This document shows positions 62,001 to 64,000 of a DNA stretch of 64,000 bases, piece by piece. This DNA is from Mimachlamys varia (lineage: Eukaryota; Mollusca; Bivalvia; Pectinida; Pectinidae). Positions within the stretch are counted from its first letter, which is position 1; each line of letters starts with the position of its first letter. The notes below the pieces were generated by a model. That model was given only the letters and a program-made list of their open reading frames with translations, ran no database searches and was not told the DNA's origin. The stretch spans positions 31,656,792 through 31,720,791 of the forward strand of contig OX392532.1 of assembly GCA_947623455.1 (NCBI GenBank), read 5' to 3'. The position numbers and the translations under genes are program-made.

Positions 62001-64000
62001 ACCAATTTTTGGTAAAATCGGCGATACCTTACCGCCGCCACGTATAAAAACGATACCTTCAGACTATTGTCATCAGGCCGCGAACTGTTCATTACAAAGC
62101 ACTTCTGCTTGTAATATCAGTTAAAATGTTGTAGAAGAAGGACAGGGAATGGCGAGAAACCAAATCCAAGTCGGCCTATCCAAACACTATTATACTCCTC
62201 ATGTCAGTCAAATTATGAACGCTGCTGACTTCTCCCAAGTCAACCGCCCCGCGTTCAACTCAAGTTTTACAGATCTTCAGAGGAAGAAAATCCGGCACCA
62301 TCAAATACAACATCATTCTCGCCACATGCGGGTGTATGGCATACCAAATGTACATCTGATGCAACTTGATATGCCCACATGATTTGAGAAGCCATTGTTG
62401 TATTTGAATAGCAGATATTTCTTCATAAAGGTGTCTGTAATTATAGAGAGGAACACAGTTTGAAAGACCCGATCAAAGATCAACATTGTCCATTTCTTCG
62501 ACTGCAAGAGTGAGTAAGGTTTGGAAGCAGCCTAGTTGGAATTTGGATCCGGCGCATTATCTTTCCTTCATTCTTACAACAGATTGAGAAAAAGAAAGAA
62601 TATTACCGTTCTGCCGATGAAAATACCTGACCGCGCAGCGGTCAAGTGCTCCACATCCAGTACAGCGTTTGAGGTATGTCGGCAGCAGCTCCTCTGCACC
62701 AGTACAGCCTATCGAGGTATCTCTCCTCCATCCCTGTTCCAGTACAGCCAGACTAGGAATCTGCTACGGACAGCTCCAGTACTGCCATACGAGGCCCGGT
62801 ATTCCCAGGATCTGTAATGTTATTCTGACAGAGTGTAATTTTTTTGAAAGGTTTGCAATGGTATCGATTTACCAAACCAATTTTTGGTAAAATCGGCGAT
62901 ACCTTACCGCCGCCACGTATAAAAACGATACCTTCAGACTAATGTCATCAGGCCGCGAACTGTTCATTACAAAGCACTTCTGCTTGTAATATCAGTTAAA
63001 ATGTTGTAGAAGAAGGACAGGGAATGGCGAGAAACCAAAGCCAAGTCGGCCTATCCAAACACTATCATACCCCTCCTGTCAGTCAAATTATGAACGCTGC
63101 TGACTTCTCTCAAGTCAACCGCCCCGCATTCAACTCAAGTTTTACAGATCTTCAGAGGAAGAAAATCCGACACCATCAAATACAACATCATTCTCGCCAC
63201 ATGCGGGTGTATGGCATACCAAATGTACATTTGATGCAACTTGATATGCCCACATGATTTGAGAAGCCATTGTTGTATTTGAATAGCAGATATTTCTTCA
63301 TAAAGGTGTCTAATTATAGAGAGGAACACAGTTTGAAAGACCCGATCAAAGATCAACATTGTCCATTTCTTCGACTGCAAGAGTGAGTAAGGTTTGGAAG
63401 CAGCCTAGTTGGAATTTGGATCCGGCGCATTATCTTTCCTTCATTCTTACAACAGATTGAGAAAAAGAAAGAATATTACCGTTCTGCCGATGAAAATACC
63501 TGACCGCGCAGCGGTCAAGTGCTCCACATCCAGTACAGCGTTTGAGGTATGTCGGCAGCAGCTCCTCTGCACCAGTACAGCCTATCGAGGTATCTCTCCT
63601 CCATCCCTGTTCCAGTACAGCCAAACTAGGAATCTGCTACGGACAGCTCCAGTACTGCCATACGAGGCCCGGTATTCCCAGGATCTGTAATGTTATTCTG
63701 ACAGAGTGTAATTTTTTGAAAGGTTTGCAATGGTATCGATTTACCAAACCAATTTTTGGTAAAATCGGCGATACCTTACCGCCGCCACGTATAAAAACGA
63801 TACCTTCAGACTAATGTCATCAGGCCGCGAGCTGTTCATTACAAAGCACTTCTGCTTGTAATATCAGTTAAAATGTTGTAGAAGAAGGACAGGGAATGGC
63901 GAGAAACCAAATCCAAGTCGGCCTATCCAAACACTATTATACCCCTCCTGTCAGTCAAATTATGAACGCTGCTGACTTCTCTCAAGTCAACCGCCCCGCA
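50010..64000. repeat. Long (~875 bp) monomer class
   Basis: About sixteen monomers have a different cassette of about 210 bp (CAACTCAAGTTTTACAG, CTCGCCACATGC, CTTCATAAAGGTGTCTG) at the same place. Copies carry diagnostic variants: CGCAGCGG versus CCCAGCGG, a 1-bp deletion near 54384, 56133 and 58758, and ATGCGGGTGTATGG in the last five copies. The unit near 55065-55250 carries short-class left-half sequence inside this block. Confidence 0.85.

Larger units (their letters stand above)
46450..64000. repeat. Satellite array, ~782-bp and ~875-bp monomers, ~20 copies
   Basis: The word TATGTCGGCAGCAGC recurs at steps of 781, 782, 782, then 873-875 bp to the window edge, where the array is cut. The leftmost unit (46450-46580) is the most diverged, as expected for an array edge. 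Each monomer has about four ~40-bp subrepeats starting CCAGTACAGC, an imperfect hairpin GGTATCGATTTACCAAA...TTTGGTAAAATCGGCGATACC, and a TATAAAAACG word. Frames of 64-137 codons recur on both strands but carry frameshifts between copies and show no protein family. I treat the array as noncoding. Confidence 0.92.

Noticed and set aside
46600..63814. Recurring 64-137 codon frames in the satellite, on both strands
   Set aside because: The same frames recur only because the DNA repeats. Several copies carry 1-2 bp deletions that shift the frame, and no region looks more conserved at codon level than the rest.
46450..64000. Bacterial contamination (GC-richer monomer with TTCAGAC words)
   Set aside because: The array is contiguous with the animal-type repeat region, has satellite organisation, and its frames match no bacterial family.

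Overview
The window is eukaryotic nuclear DNA from an animal, most likely a bivalve mollusc. It is AT-rich, has intron-split genes with GT/AG junctions, and carries dispersed repeats of a kind I associate with bivalve genomes: hairpin-ended elements with GAGGCCC-type termini and ~155-160 bp internal repeats. There are no operons, ribosome binding sites or CRISPR arrays. The species cannot be fixed from sequence alone.

Layout. 1-3.5 kb: intergenic, with a hAT-like MITE and a dispersed repeat. 3.5-10.8 kb (minus): a six-coding-exon PRDM-type gene (zinc knuckle, PR/SET domain, seven C2H2 fingers). I rebuilt it from phase-compatible splice junctions; the exons sum to 3144 nt (1047 aa). A probable noncoding first exon ends at 13515. 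13.9-14.75 kb (plus): SNRPD3 (Sm D3), two exons, 133 aa, divergent from the PRDM gene across a short promoter interval. 15.9-18.9 kb: a dispersed repeat with a second repeat nested inside it. 19-31.5 kb: gene-poor, rich in foldback and TIR elements, an array of perfect small hairpins, a tRNA-derived SINE head and a ~2 kb TIR element with internally amplified terminal sequence. 32.5-46.4 kb: back-to-back tandem arrays with monomers of about 68, 25, 81 and 32 bp. Three phase-compatible minus-strand candidate exons (45136-45080, 45016-44900, 38690-38582) suggest the 3' end of an unrecognised gene whose last intron holds the 32-bp array. 46.45 kb to the right edge: a large satellite of ~782 bp and then ~875 bp monomers (about 20 copies), truncated by the window end.

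Most striking observation: in the PRDM gene, four splice junctions (exon 3 acceptor, exon 3 donor, exon 4 acceptor, exon 5 acceptor) are each embedded in a local tandem array whose units copy the junction itself, so the introns are full of duplicate splice sites. At the exon 4 acceptor the unit is exactly 36 bp, so all four AGs are in frame and could add 12-residue steps to the protein.
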